DNA of 36,097 nucleotides from assembly GCA_015680685.1 (NCBI GenBank), contig MNCI01014642.1, positions 141,190 through 177,286 of the forward strand, given 5' to 3'. Every line of letters starts with the position of its first letter. Position 1 is the first letter of the stretch. This document shows positions 1 to 10,599 of the stretch, piece after piece. Made by a program: the position numbers and the translations under genes. The stretch comes from Gnetum montanum. Its lineage: Eukaryota > Streptophyta > Gnetopsida > Gnetales > Gnetaceae. The notes beneath the pieces were generated by a model. The model ran no database searches, was not told the origin of the DNA, and saw only the letters and a list, made by a program, of their open reading frames with translations.

Positions 1-138
1 TTTGCGCATTGTGCGTGTGAAGAGCAGGTACATGTTGAACGTGCTTCAATTGCTTTTAGGCTGTATTAGACTCATCCGCATTGTGTTGCGTGTATGAGCG
101 TAATCCGGTATAAAAACAATAGGCTCAAAATTGTTTTA
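1..138. other. CpG-rich leader of the hairpin array
   Basis: The segment has many GCGTA/TACGC and CGCATTGTG words, related to the array that follows. A TATAAAAA box lies at 109-116 on the + strand, directly before the first array unit. No reading frame of substance is present. The high CpG content contrasts with the rest of the window. It could be the promoter side of an LTR cut by the window edge, but no LTR terminus is visible. Confidence 0.4.
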
Positions 139-380
139 CGCTCACTACGCAGCTGTGCGTAACAAAGCGTAAATAATGTGTAACTTACTCTCACTATGCA
201 GCTGTGTGTAACAAAGCATAAATAATGTGTAACTTACGCTCACTACACAGCTGCGCATGATGAAGCGTAAACAATGTGTAACTTACACTCACTACGCAGC
301 TGCGTGTATCAAAGCGTAAATAATGTGTAACTTACGCTCACTACGCAGCTGCGTGTGATGAAGCGTAAACAATGCCTAGC
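139..380 (+). repeat. 49-bp tandem repeat, five copies, hairpin-forming
   Basis: Unit starts are at 139, 188, 237, 286 and 335, an exact 49-bp period. Each unit carries a TTACGCT arm, a central ACGCAGCTGCGT-like core and an AGCGTAA arm. In copy 5 the arms are at 332-338 and 362-368. The core is a perfect 12-bp palindrome at 343-354 and, in copy 4, at 294-305. Differences between copies are mostly CG to TG or CA (copy 2 has ATGC and GTGT), as expected from deamination of methylated CpG. A 95-codon reverse-strand frame over this region is a by-product of the repeat, not a gene. Confidence 0.9.
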
Positions 381-403
381 TTTAATGATGAAATACGCAA
401 TGG

Positions 404-550
404 TACGCACCGCTGCGTAACGAGCGTAAAGACAATTTATCCATACGCCATGAGAAAAAAGTGTCGCATTGTTATGCTTCTCTAGACTCTGCCTTCGACT
501 ATTTTGGAGCCTATTATGCTTATTACGCTGCCGTGCGTAATAAAGCGTAA
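404..550 (+). repeat. Diverged outliers of the 49-bp hairpin family
   Basis: Two further partial units follow the array. One at 404-430 keeps TACGCACCGCTGCGTAA and AGCGTAA. The other at 523-550 keeps perfect TTACGCT (523-529) and AGCGTAA (544-550) arms around a shortened, altered core. The spacing no longer follows 49 bp. The retained arms with a degraded interior suggest the arm pairing is the more conserved part, though two copies cannot prove this. Confidence 0.65.
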
Positions 551-600
551 ACTTGTCCTTGAACAAAGCTGATGCGCGCTCTCGCTTGAATTGCAAATCT

Positions 601-2123
601 CTGCCTGAAGCTGACTAGTAATTTTCACGGTGTTTCAGTAGGGCCAATTACCACTGATCGTTGGTTGACTATGATGCTATTGGGTAGCAGTAGAGCTGGC
701 TGTGACCTCACCCACAAAGGATTTTTCTTTATAAAAATTTTATAATTATTAATTAAAACTGAATGAGGGGGTCTTGGGTTTGAACCCATGTCCTCTTCTT
801 AAATTTTATTATTATTATTTTTTAATTTTTAATTTTTAATNATAATTTAATATTATTTTCATGCACATATAACAAGAAAATTTAAACATTGATATCTCCC
901 AAACCGTAAGTTCGATCGAGACAAAATATGTACTATTGGAATTGTCTCAATGAGTACTATGTGTTAGACATAGTTTTAGTGTTCAAAAATGAAATTGATT
1001 TTTCAAGAATTAAAAAGACCAAACTAGCCTATTTTGTTGAATTGACATTTCTAGGTTGACATATGGTAACTTGGAATCTTCTAGATTACTTGGATAGTGA
1101 ATTTCAACAAAACAAGATCAATTCAGGTTATGGTTACTAAATTTCTTGAAAGAAATTTAACAATGACCTTGATCAATTAATAATTATAGTATTAAGATGG
1201 AAAATAGTTACTTGGATTGGTGTATCATTGTCTTAACAACATCACTTGTAATTGATGAATCTTGATGAGGTGTGATCAAATCTTTGTTGATTAATGATAT
1301 CCTTGAAACAATCTTGTTTTATGAATGCTTGATCCCTTGTTTGTGAAATCAATGAAAAGGTATCTTCTGACTTACATCACAAACATATGGTACATTCAAC
1401 AATGATCAATGAATTTCCTTGTGTTGTGGATTCAAGGTTTGTCATCCGATTCATGTTGTAGTCAGTCGATGATTTTGAATGGTCCTTGGGTCATGGTTTT
1501 CTCTCATTCTAATTATGACATCCTGTCCCTGGATGTCATGGAAAACGTCAAATATACAATATATTCAACATTATACATACAAAGAAAATATACTAAATGT
1601 AAAATATGTATGATATTCAACATTATGTATAAAGGAAATAATAGTAAAAATGTAGAAATTGAAATAAAAGGATGCTTTATTGATATGGAATAGTGTATCC
1701 AGATCATGCTTTGAGAGTGTTCCTTAGAATTTTCTGCCTTTGGTATCTATCCCTTAGAGGAAATTTAGCACTCCCACCATGGTTAGGCCTATAACTTGGC
1801 TAGAGAAAATGGCTAGTCCACTTCCTATTCCACTTCACCTAGCTTCCTATGACTTGCCTGTACTAGCTCCACCATTTCATTCTAGCACAAACTCTAACCT
1901 TGGGTATAAATGCCTTAGGTCAAAGCCCCAAAGGTTACCTTAAGAGACATATTTGTTATTACAACATTCCCTTTTGGATCTTAATTACAGCTACTCTTTT
2001 GGGTCTTGCTAATATAACAATTATATTTGTTGTGAAGGGACACCATCCTCATTAGGCAACAACATCATTTGGAAATGGGGATGTGACACCTAGGGCATAT
2101 TAAGTTACAAGGATTTTTTCCAG
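601..2123. other. Non-coding, nothing recognised
   Basis: AT-rich sequence with one N at 841. A GGGTTTGAACCC block at 776-787 resembles the B box / T arm of tRNA-derived elements, but no A box or cloverleaf is seen, so it is at most a SINE relic. At 1,567-1,640 a short block (TTCAACATTAT followed by A/T-rich sequence) occurs twice. Reading frames at 1,409-1,707 overlap on both strands and look like chance frames. Confidence 0.4.
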
Positions 2124-3250
2124 CTTCACATGGATTGTGACCCACTGTGAGTAGCACAATTTCACTATCCACACTAGAAAGCATTCAAACCTTCTGGAAG
2201 GAAACAAATGGTTGAAATTTTCAGCCACAAGAAGGCACAAAGCCTTCCAAAAGCCTACTTTACATGGATTTCAAGCCAAAGCTATTAGCATTATCATGTA
2301 GTCTTATCTGGAAGACATGAAGATTTGCTAGAAGGAAAATATGGTTGGATTTTTTGACCACCATAAGGTACATAACATTCTAGAAGTTAGCTTCATATGG
2401 ATTGTGGCCTATTGCTAAAAGAACTCTTCCACATTCTACATTGAAAGGCATTTAGATCTTCACATGAACTATGACCAATAGTAAGTATAACTCTCCCATA
2501 GTTCATATTGGAAGGCATTTAGACCTTTTAGTAGGTAAAAAATTATTGTAATTTGTGATCACTTGAAGGCACATACTATTTTGAAAGCTAGCTTCACATG
2601 GACTATAATCCATTGTAACTAGCACTCTCCTATAGTACACACTAAAGGCATTTAGATCTTCTGGTGGGTAAAAAGTAGTTGAATTTTTTAATTACTAGAA
2701 GCAACATATCATTCTAAAATTATGCCTTACATGGACTGTAAGCTAGTGCAATTAGCATTATCATGTAGCCTCATTTAGTAGACATGCAAAACTTCTAGAA
2801 GGAAAATAATGGTTGGAATTCTCGATCATTGGAATATACATAACCTTTCAAAAGTCAACTTCATATGGACTATGACTCACTACATGAAGCACTCTTCCAC
2901 AATTCTCATCAAAAGGCATTCAGACCTTTTGGAAGGAAAAAATGGTTGAAATTTATAGCCACTAGAAGACACATACCTTTCTAGTAGCTAGCTTCACATG
3001 AATTGCGATCACCTATGAGTAGCACTCTCCTATAGTTCACAATAGAAGGCATTCAAACTTTTTAATAGGTGAAAAATGATTTGAATTTATAATCACTAGA
3101 TAGCACATACTATTCTAGTACCCAACTTCACATGAACTATGACCCACTTTGAGTACAACTCTCTCATAGTACACATAAGAAGACATGTTGATCTTTCAAA
3201 AGGCAAAAAAATGGATGAAATTTTTAACCACTAGAAGGTACATATCTAAT
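2124..3250. repeat. 134-bp tandem repeat with a four-monomer higher-order period
   Basis: The block CTTCACATGGA/CTTCATATGGA recurs at 2124, 2258, 2391, 2458, 2592, 2725, 2859, 2992 and 3126. Spacing is 133-134 bp except for one 67-bp step, where about half a monomer is missing after 2,391. Monomers four apart resemble each other more than neighbours do. Those at 2258 and 2725 share ATTAGCATTATCATGTAG. Those at 2458 and 2992 share GCACATACTATT. Those at 2592 and 3126 share CATAGTACACA-like text. The ancestral higher-order unit is therefore about 534 bp. Monomers are heavily diverged, so the array is old. Confidence 0.85.
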
Positions 3251-3599
3251 AATCCCTTTGACATATTTTATCATTAGAAATTACATAAACAAGATTTACA
3301 AGAAATTCAGTAAACCTTGTTAAATTCTTTGACTTAGGCTACCCAAAATACATCTCCACCTTTTCCCAATTAAGCAATCTCTTAGCCTCTTCCTATTCCA
3401 AAACAAGTACCTATCACATCAACTATTTCCCTTAATATTTCTCAATTTGAAAAACCTGTTGTTTATATGATTCATCCTAATATGGCTTAGATTCATTAAC
3501 TAATAGCACAACCTATTATTACTTTTAATCCATAACCCATTTCTATGTCTTGTAACTCCATTGTTCTACTAGTAGCATCATATAGAACTATAATTATGT
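3251..3599. other. Non-coding spacer between satellite and gag
   Basis: AT-rich sequence with no repeat or reading frame that I can support. It is in the position of the 5' leader of the + strand gag that follows, but no primer-binding site or LTR terminus is recognisable. Confidence 0.3.
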
Positions 3600-4800
3600 A
3601 AGTACTCCAATAGCATTACTCTAATGCACAAGCATTGATGAATATTCTCCAAAGTGTACAAACTATATTCAATGTGCAAGCTGCTCAAATACAATCTATT
3701 CCTCAACTACAAATTACAAAATAAGGACTTCAACAAATATCACATCCATTTCCTCATCATTTAGTACCTCTAGGAAACTAATTTAATCAATTTTTACAAT
3801 TTCAAAATCAAGTTCCTTATCAAGGGATGCATTACCATCTTTTGTTAAAAGACTTAATGTGGATGAAATCAACTACCAATCTCTCCCCTCTTTTTATGCC
3901 TATTGGACAAGATGTTGAAATTTAATTTTATGTTACATATGAAGAAGATTCATACTATCATATACAAGTCTATGAAACATTGATAGTCACATGTTGTAAT
4001 AATGTTATGGAATGCACTAAAATGATTGTCTTTCCCCTTTTAGAGATTATGCATTATCATGATATAGATCATTAAAACAACATTCTATTTAATCCTGGGA
4101 ATGCTTTAAGAATGAATTTTTAAATCAATTTTTATCTTTGGAAAAAATCCATCAGTACAAAAAATAACTTTTAGACTTTTAACATAAAGAAAGTGAGACT
4201 TATGAATAGGCCTAGGAGCATTTTAAGGACATAAAGATAAGGAACACTAATTATGACTTTTCAGAGTCTCAATTGTAGGGGTTCTTTCTTGATGGTTTGA
4301 CGCTTGTTACATAGTAGAGTATTGATTTTGCATGTGATGGCATAATCATGTGAATGACACCTAAAGTAGTGTTTGATGCATGAGATCAAATAGTAGATTG
4401 GAGTAAGAGTTGGCCTATTAATAAAAAGGTCAATATGTTAGAACATATGGTGATGAAAAGTTTGGCAAAATAAATTGAAGAGATTAATAACAAATTATCA
4501 TGTTTATTTATACTTTCTAATACTATTGTGTAGGTCAATCTTCTCAGTGTCAACAATACACATCAACAGTTTGTACTAATAAGGAAATTCATAACATTAA
4601 CTAACCCTAGTTTAGAGGTATGGAGTTTTTGTATGCATGTGTAATTTTTGAGGTGATTGACCATAGTTCCCATGATTGTCCTATTTTTTCATTCATTAAA
4701 GAACAAGATAACTAATGAGTAGAAGAGTAGACCCTACATCCAACCATACAAATCACAAGAATTCACTAGAAATCTAACCAAATTCTATAAACTTTAGCTC
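3600..4800 (+). pseudogene. gag: Ty3/gypsy gag (outer element), decayed, 3' part displaced
   Basis: Gag forms the retrotransposon capsid and packages its RNA. An ATG at 3,638 opens a Gln-rich N-terminus (MNILQSVQTIF, then AAQIQSIPQLQ). From about 4,038 the capsid domain is readable across frameshifts and stops: FRDYALS-stop-YRSL, then ESETYE and EHFKDI near 4,193-4,234, then PKVVFDA near 4,362. A zinc knuckle lies at 4,638-4,679 with exact CX2CX4HX4C spacing, but its second Cys codon reads TTT (Phe). Stops sit where the family has Trp or Gln. Reading stops being recognisable after about 4,800. The expected gag tail and protease are found 11.6 kb downstream at 16,395 on the same strand, so this element is interrupted. 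Confidence 0.8.
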
Positions 4801-4899
4801 ACTAGATGCCAATAGTAAAGATGGTGAGTTAAGGGTGTGATTGTTGTCTTCTTGGCTACACTTGTGTAAGTGCAAGCGTATGGTTAAGTGGAGCTAGGG

Positions 4900-5536
4900 A
4901 ACTTGATTTATATTATTTTTATATTTTTATCTAATTATCATAAGGATGGAATAATGTAATTGATGAAGTATTAATTTAAGTAACTAACTAGTGTCTTAGC
5001 CTACTTCCTATCATAAGTATCTAGTCTCACCTTCTGCACACATCCTGAACGTGTTACAACACTACTAGGTTACCAAGTGATAGCACTACTAGGATTATCA
5101 AGAATTAACACTATGCTGAAGGTGGTTGTACTTATATGTGTAACTAAGTATGTTTAATTAATTAACTAGAAACATTAAAGTAAAATGCATGAATAGTAAA
5201 TTGCATAAAAGTAAACGTTAATCTATTTCCAATTGTACAAGGTTTAGTAAGAATGTCATCTTTATTACCATCAAAATAATGTGTCCAAGTACATTGATGC
5301 TCAAATAATGATCTGTATAATTCTTGACTCATACTGTGGCACTTAGAAAGTATTCTAACTTCTGCAAAAAGAAATTGCAAGAACTTGGCTAAGCTATTAA
5401 CTAATCAATGCCATAAATGCAGTGGGTACATGCACTTATATAGGTAGAATTAGACACCACATTGATGCACATGCGTCGATGCATCAAAATGTCCATCAAC
5501 ACATGCCCATCAACCCAACCCAATAATGATTCATCA
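4900..5536 (-). mobile_element. LTR (probable 3' LTR) of a reverse-strand gypsy-type element
   Basis: On the minus strand the segment begins TGATGA at 5,536, directly after a G-rich tract, as a 3' LTR follows a polypurine tract. A TATATAAG box lies about 95 bp inside. Upstream of it is a cluster of GATGCATC/GCATGTGCATC words (5,460-5,505). The leftward end is not defined; about 4,850-5,100 is possible, and no terminal CA or target duplication could be fixed. The minus-strand frame at 5,162-5,380 falls in the transcribed LTR part and has no recognisable product. Confidence 0.5.
5435..5443 (-). promoter_or_regulatory. TATA box of the reverse-strand LTR
   Basis: Minus strand CTATATAAG, about 95 bp inside the LTR edge at 5,536, the usual U3 position. 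Just upstream on the minus strand are repeated GATGCATC-like words that could be activator sites. Confidence 0.5.
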
Positions 5537-5547
5537 TACCCACATGA
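5537..5547 (-). other. Polypurine-tract-like site next to the LTR
   Basis: Minus strand TCATGTGGGTA immediately precedes the LTR start TGATGA. The same arrangement with a longer G run occurs at 35,426-35,436. The 42-nt blocks 5,531-5,572 and 35,420-35,461 match at 38 of 42 positions by eye, which supports this as a conserved priming site and LTR junction. Confidence 0.5.
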
Positions 5548-5744
5548 ATGACTGAAAACTCATTCTTGAGTTAAAAAAAAGGAGGATTAAGCTTTTTACA
5601 AAATTTGTAAAGGTATGGAACCATGGACTAACTAATTGACTCACTAACTAGTTGACTCTAAGTGCTTGATTGTAAGGATTTACATCATTTACAAAAATTG
5701 ATATTCATGAAAATAAAATTGAACCTTATGAAAACTAACAAATG

Positions 5745-8450
5745 GAGTTCCTCAAAGAACCCAAGATGAAGAGACAATCAGATAGTGCCAAGAGGTGGAG
5801 GCTCTTGGGATGCTAATGGACCTTCTCCAAGCTCTAGTACCCATGGTGGTGGTGGTGGTCAAGGCTAAGGTTGTGGCTATCTTGCTGTAGCTGCTACTTC
5901 TAATAGAAGATGAAAGGCATCCAGCAGTGCCTTCATTTTCTCCTCCTTGGTTTAGGGATTGTACACAGTCCACACAACATCATTGATGTGAGTTGGTATG
6001 GGAACATCCCATGGATAGGGCATGACTAGGAACAAGTCCTTGACATTAATGAACTAGGCAGTGAATTTCTTATGTTTGATGTTAAATTCCATGACAATAT
6101 TTTATAGTTCATGGTAATCATTCATTCATTTGTCCAATTTCTCTGCCACTACTTATTGATCTATGAAGTGGGATCAAAGAACTTTAATCTTATCATTAGC
6201 TATTTCTAAATTTTACTTTGTGTCTTTATGGTGCTTGGACTTTGCCTCATATAGGAGGTATGAGTTGGACACTTATTTCTCTAGCTCTAGCCATTGCTGA
6301 GTTTGCATATCGTAGGTTGGGTAACATCATATATTCCATCATATTCTTGATCTACAAGTCCTTCAAGCAGATTTTAGCATTTTTTTATGGGTTTAGCCCA
6401 TCAAACATGGGTTATCACATGTCACCTATTTGTTGGGATTGCTAAAGAGCCTCATTCATCTTTACCTTGACTAATTAAATTTATTTTTCATTAACTTTTA
6501 TGAGAAGCCTAGCTTATTCTTTGTAGTGGTTCTTGATCCTTTCAAAATTTAGGGCCTCATTTTTCTAGGTGGCTATCTCAATGGTTGTTTGTTGGTTAAG
6601 TAGATAGACTTTCTCCATTGAGAGATTTTGATTCTTAGTAGCCAACCTTTTCAAATCCAATTTTACCTTAGCAAGATGCTCCTGCTACTATCACACAAAT
6701 TCTAACATTTGATTTTTCTATGCCTTGACATTCTACAAATGATGAGTGTCCTTGGTTAAAGCTAGATTCTCCTTGTAGACTTCTAATAGGACCTTCTTGA
6801 TGTTGTAGGTCATGGCCTCCAAGAGCAACACATCAAAGACCATCACCTACTTTACATTCTTAGACTCTCTTAGTTTGTTTTGAAGTTATAGAAAAGCTTC
6901 ATCCCTTGTTATTTCCTAGCTAAGAACAATAGGATTAGCTACTCAAGCTCATAATTTTGTATCCTCGGTAGCCAACTATCTATTATTGAAAATGGCTTCA
7001 TCAAGTTAGGTGTTGATGATGTTAATCTTATCCTTAGCTTTCAATAGATCTAACTAGGTGGAAATGATGTCATCTAGGAGATCATAGATCTTCAGAAGTA
7101 GTTGCCTAGTTCCCACTAGGTGGTCCAACACCTCCTCATGCTAGGGTGTACTTAGTCATCCATTTACTCTTGCAGGTGTTTGCACATCCCTAAGTGCAAT
7201 AATGTTAAGCATGGTGGCTGCAAGAGTGTTTAGTGCCTTTGCAATGTGGTCGGCCACCATCTTTTCTATTGTCTCCTATCCATGGTGTTGCATCATCAAG
7301 ATAGTTGCCCCCTTGCCCTCCTCGAGGAATAGTAAAAAAGTGATGTCATTCTTAAAGATCTGTGGGAATTATTGTTATCCTAAGATGGATATTGTTACCT
7401 CTTAGGTGTGTTCAAATTCAACCTTATGAGTGCCTTCATCCTTTGTGTGGAGAACAATAGTGTAGTCTCCTCCAACAAGCTTATTGTTTGAGTGACCTTA
7501 TTCAAATGCCTTAAAATCTAGTTGGTAGATTGATGAGTCTCCATCCCTCGATCCTTCCTACTATTGTTGTAAGAGTTTCTCATGGAACTTATACATCCTC
7601 TTGATTGTAGCATGAGCCTCTGGCATTATTTCTTGAGTTAGTCGTGGTGGTGGCTACTCCTCTTCTTGCAACTTGGTAGGCACTTTGTCCTTCATCATCT
7701 CCTGCCAAGATGCAGTAGGAGCATGATGTAAAACATCATTAGCATAGTAGGCTATGCATTTCCTTTTGTATAATTTTCTAATAAGACATAGAAATGGAAG
7801 TCTCTTCCTTCCATGCTCGTTCTCTTTCAACCTTTTCTTAATTTCTAGGAATATGAGCTATGGGACATTGACAAAAAATTTATTTCTTAGCACAATACAT
7901 GCATGAGTAGAGAAGGTTGTGATTTTCCTTGGCCTAATTGTTGGGTTGAGATGATGGGACGTAATTTTGAAATAGTCCATCTTTTCCTTAGTGAGTGCAT
8001 CATAGTCCTTATAGATCACTTCATAGCATCACTAGATCCATTCTTTCTTGACCTCTTAGTATGCTTGCATTGATATCTCTACCAAGGTTTTCCTAGTGTT
8101 AAGGAACATGAGGACCTTTGAGATGGCCTTGACCAAATAGGATACCAAATGTCCTTGATCTTGACTAAGGTGTCTGCCTACTTGTTATCTCAAAAGAGGT
8201 ATATTTCTCCTAAGAACCACTCCCCAATGGAAGTGAGAATATGCCACATGGGAGAGGTTTGCAACTAAGTCTAGCCTCTTATGGTGCCAAGTCTAAGAAG
8301 GAACCAAAGTTAAGCTCTTAGAGAACAAAACTTTTGATCTCCTTAGTGCTAATTCACCTTAGGCAAGCCTTAGTCATTATGACTTCTAGGTTTGGTTTAG
8401 GTCCAAGCACCTCATCTTGTTATGATCCACAAGTTTTAGCTATGGAAATT
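5745..8450 (-). pseudogene. Long unidentified coiled-coil reading frame, decayed
   Basis: Reading the minus strand from about 8,450 to 5,745 gives an almost continuous protein of roughly 900 codons, broken by TAG/TAA/TGA codons and a few frameshifts. The N-terminal third looks globular: FSTHACIVLRNKFFVNVP near 7,910, EIKKRLKENEHGRKRLPFLC near 7,820, then APTASWQEMMKDKVP. The middle (about 7,080-6,140) is rich in Lys, Glu, Leu and Asn and reads as coiled coil, for example KRLATKNQNLSMEKVYLLNQ and YEAKSKHHKDTK. The C-terminus has PTHINDVVWTVYNP, KALLDAFHLLLE and a Pro/Ser-rich tail. No intron is needed to read it. I recognise no family. It lies between a gypsy integrase and a 3' LTR on the same strand, the place where Athila elements carry an env-like frame, yet no clear signal peptide or membrane segment was seen. 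It may instead belong to a separate non-autonomous element. Confidence 0.6.
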
Positions 8451-10599
8451 TATTGAACAGATTCCACCTTAGGCTCCTTCCAAAGAGGTCACATGACATG
8501 TGTTTCTACTACTTCTTGGGACTGCTATGGCTACTAGTCCTTTTTCCTCTTTGTTTCTTATCCCTTGGTTGTGAAAATACTCCCTCCTATGATCTCTTGG
8601 GTCTTGGTTCCATCTATAATTATAATATAACCAAGGATTAGCTCTTAATTTATGTAACTTAGAGCACTTTGATACCTTGTCTCCTTGGCAAGTTACACTT
8701 AGGTTAAGTTGTGATTATGAAGGATTAATTATTTTAATATTATTTTATTATTATTTCATTTGGATAGCTACCAAATTTTGTTGGTAAGGTTTAACTTACA
8801 TGAGTTAATGATTTTTAATGTTATTTTATTAGTTAAACCTTGTGGGAGTCAAAAAAATTTTGAAACATTTTCTATCAAAAACCTATGATTTGTAGCCCCC
8901 ATGACATAAATATCACCTTTGATAGCTACAGGATTAAAGAACAAAGTGATTTGGACAAGTGGTTTGAAAGTTATAAGCTCAAGAAGGCTTTGGGCTTTGA
9001 AAACTAAAAAAACTCCTTAGGCCTTTGGAAGAAAATGGAAAAAATTAGCTAAGTGTTAAGCATGTATATAGTATTTTTGTGCTATGTTGATGAGGATGCA
9101 TCAATGCATCAAGCTGCATCAATGGGAATGCATTAATGTAGCAAAAAATCAAAATTTTTTCCATTTAAAAACTAAGTAAGCACAAAGATTTTTTTTTCAT
9201 AAAATTGGAGTCCATAGGAAGCCAGAAAAGCCTAGAATAATACAAATGCTAGAAGAGGGTTAGAAATAGGCTTAGAAAAGAAGATTTTTAGGAGATTTAA
9301 TATGTCAAGGAAGGAAAATACTAGATTCATCATAGTGAGATCATAATTTTTTGAGAGTAAAATGGCTAAGGGATAACATGTTTAACCATCCCAACCAAAG
9401 AATATGCAAGTGGGTTCTTCCCATAGTAGGCTCATGCTCTTAATGCCCTTACATGTCCTCAAACTAAGAAGCTTGTGGACCCCAAGGTTGAGTAATGATC
9501 ATGGATTGTTAAATACTAAATCATCAAAGAAGTCATCAAAGAATTTCAACCATTTATTAAATGAGCCCATTAAAACATTCATGAAAAGAGGTAGTAAGGT
9601 GGTTTATGGAAGAAATTGCTGGATGAGAGAGAGCATGAAATGAAGTTCTCTATGGTGGTCACATGAAGTTCCTTGTGAAAGATGTGATTAATTATGACTT
9701 GAGAACTTCCTTTCTTATTTTTAATTAAGACCATCCACTTCTAGTGACTTTGCATTGACACCTTAGACCATTCCACCCTGCAAGCTACAAAAACATCCCC
9801 ATAGACCACTCACCATTCATAAAGAAGAAGAAAAGATAAGAAGGAAGTTGAAAGGGCCTTTGTTTGAGGGGTGCCTTCAAGCATGGATAACATGTCTCTC
9901 TAGCCCCATAACCAGTGCTTGTAGCCCATTATTGTATCTAAGGGATGTGCTTTGAATTTTCATCATTATTATTATCTTTTTCTTGCAAATGGAAACTACA
10001 ACATGCAAAGACATTGCCTCCTGTTTATTGATCTACAGTGTAATGGTTAGAAATCCATGGAAACACTCATGTAGCTTAGAAGATAGGTAGGTATAAAAGT
10101 GATAAAACCATTTGAAGTTACACCCTTGTCAATCTACTTAATTCATCCCAATTTTGGAAAGTACAAAGGTCACTAGTTTATTATAAGTTGTTATCAATAA
10201 AGAACCTCATAATTTCAAAATGAGGAAACACCATAGAGTTAAGTGAAGTGATGGATGTCATGGACTCACTATTGTTAACATGAAAAGAATCAATGTCCCA
10301 TTAGTAAATGTCAAATTTCTAAAATGAAATCCAACCAATTATAATCAAGTAATCAATAAAGTTCAAACCACCAACAATGAGCAGCTAATGTTGGTACCAA
10401 AGTCTTGATGGCAATAAAGAAAGATAAAGGAATGTAAGAAAAATTCAAATAAAGAAAAATAAAATAATATTTAGAAAAAATTGTAAAATATCCATGAAAA
10501 TAGAAAATGTACTAAAACTGGTATAAAACAAAAAAGTTAAAAATCAAGGGGCCACTTTATAGAATCTTAGCATAGATGGCCATCTCCCCCACAACTAAG
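8451..10599. other. Spacer with possible LTR remnant and primer-binding-like site
   Basis: At 8,661-8,676 the minus strand reads GGTATCAAAGTGCTCT, similar to plant primer-binding sites complementary to initiator tRNA-Met, one base after ACA (8,680-8,678), a possible LTR end. Further right, 9,061-9,071 holds CTATATACATG on the minus strand, preceded by GATGCATC words (9,095-9,120) like those in the LTR near 5,480. An inverted pair GGTTTAAC / GTTAAACC lies at 8,788-8,838. A 79-codon + frame at 9,404-9,643 has no recognisable product. The stretch 10,420-10,560 is A-rich. The rest is featureless. Confidence 0.35.

Noticed and set aside
139-380. CRISPR-like array (regular repeats of constant length)
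   Set aside because: There are no unique spacers: the full 49-bp unit repeats, the window is clearly eukaryotic, and no cas genes exist.
309-596. 95-codon reverse-strand reading frame
   Set aside because: It lies inside the hairpin repeat and its outliers; its openness follows from the repeat, and no protein family fits.
776-787. tRNA gene or complete SINE
   Set aside because: Only a T-arm/B-box-like GGGTTTGAACCC is visible; there is no acceptor pairing, A box or poly-A tail.
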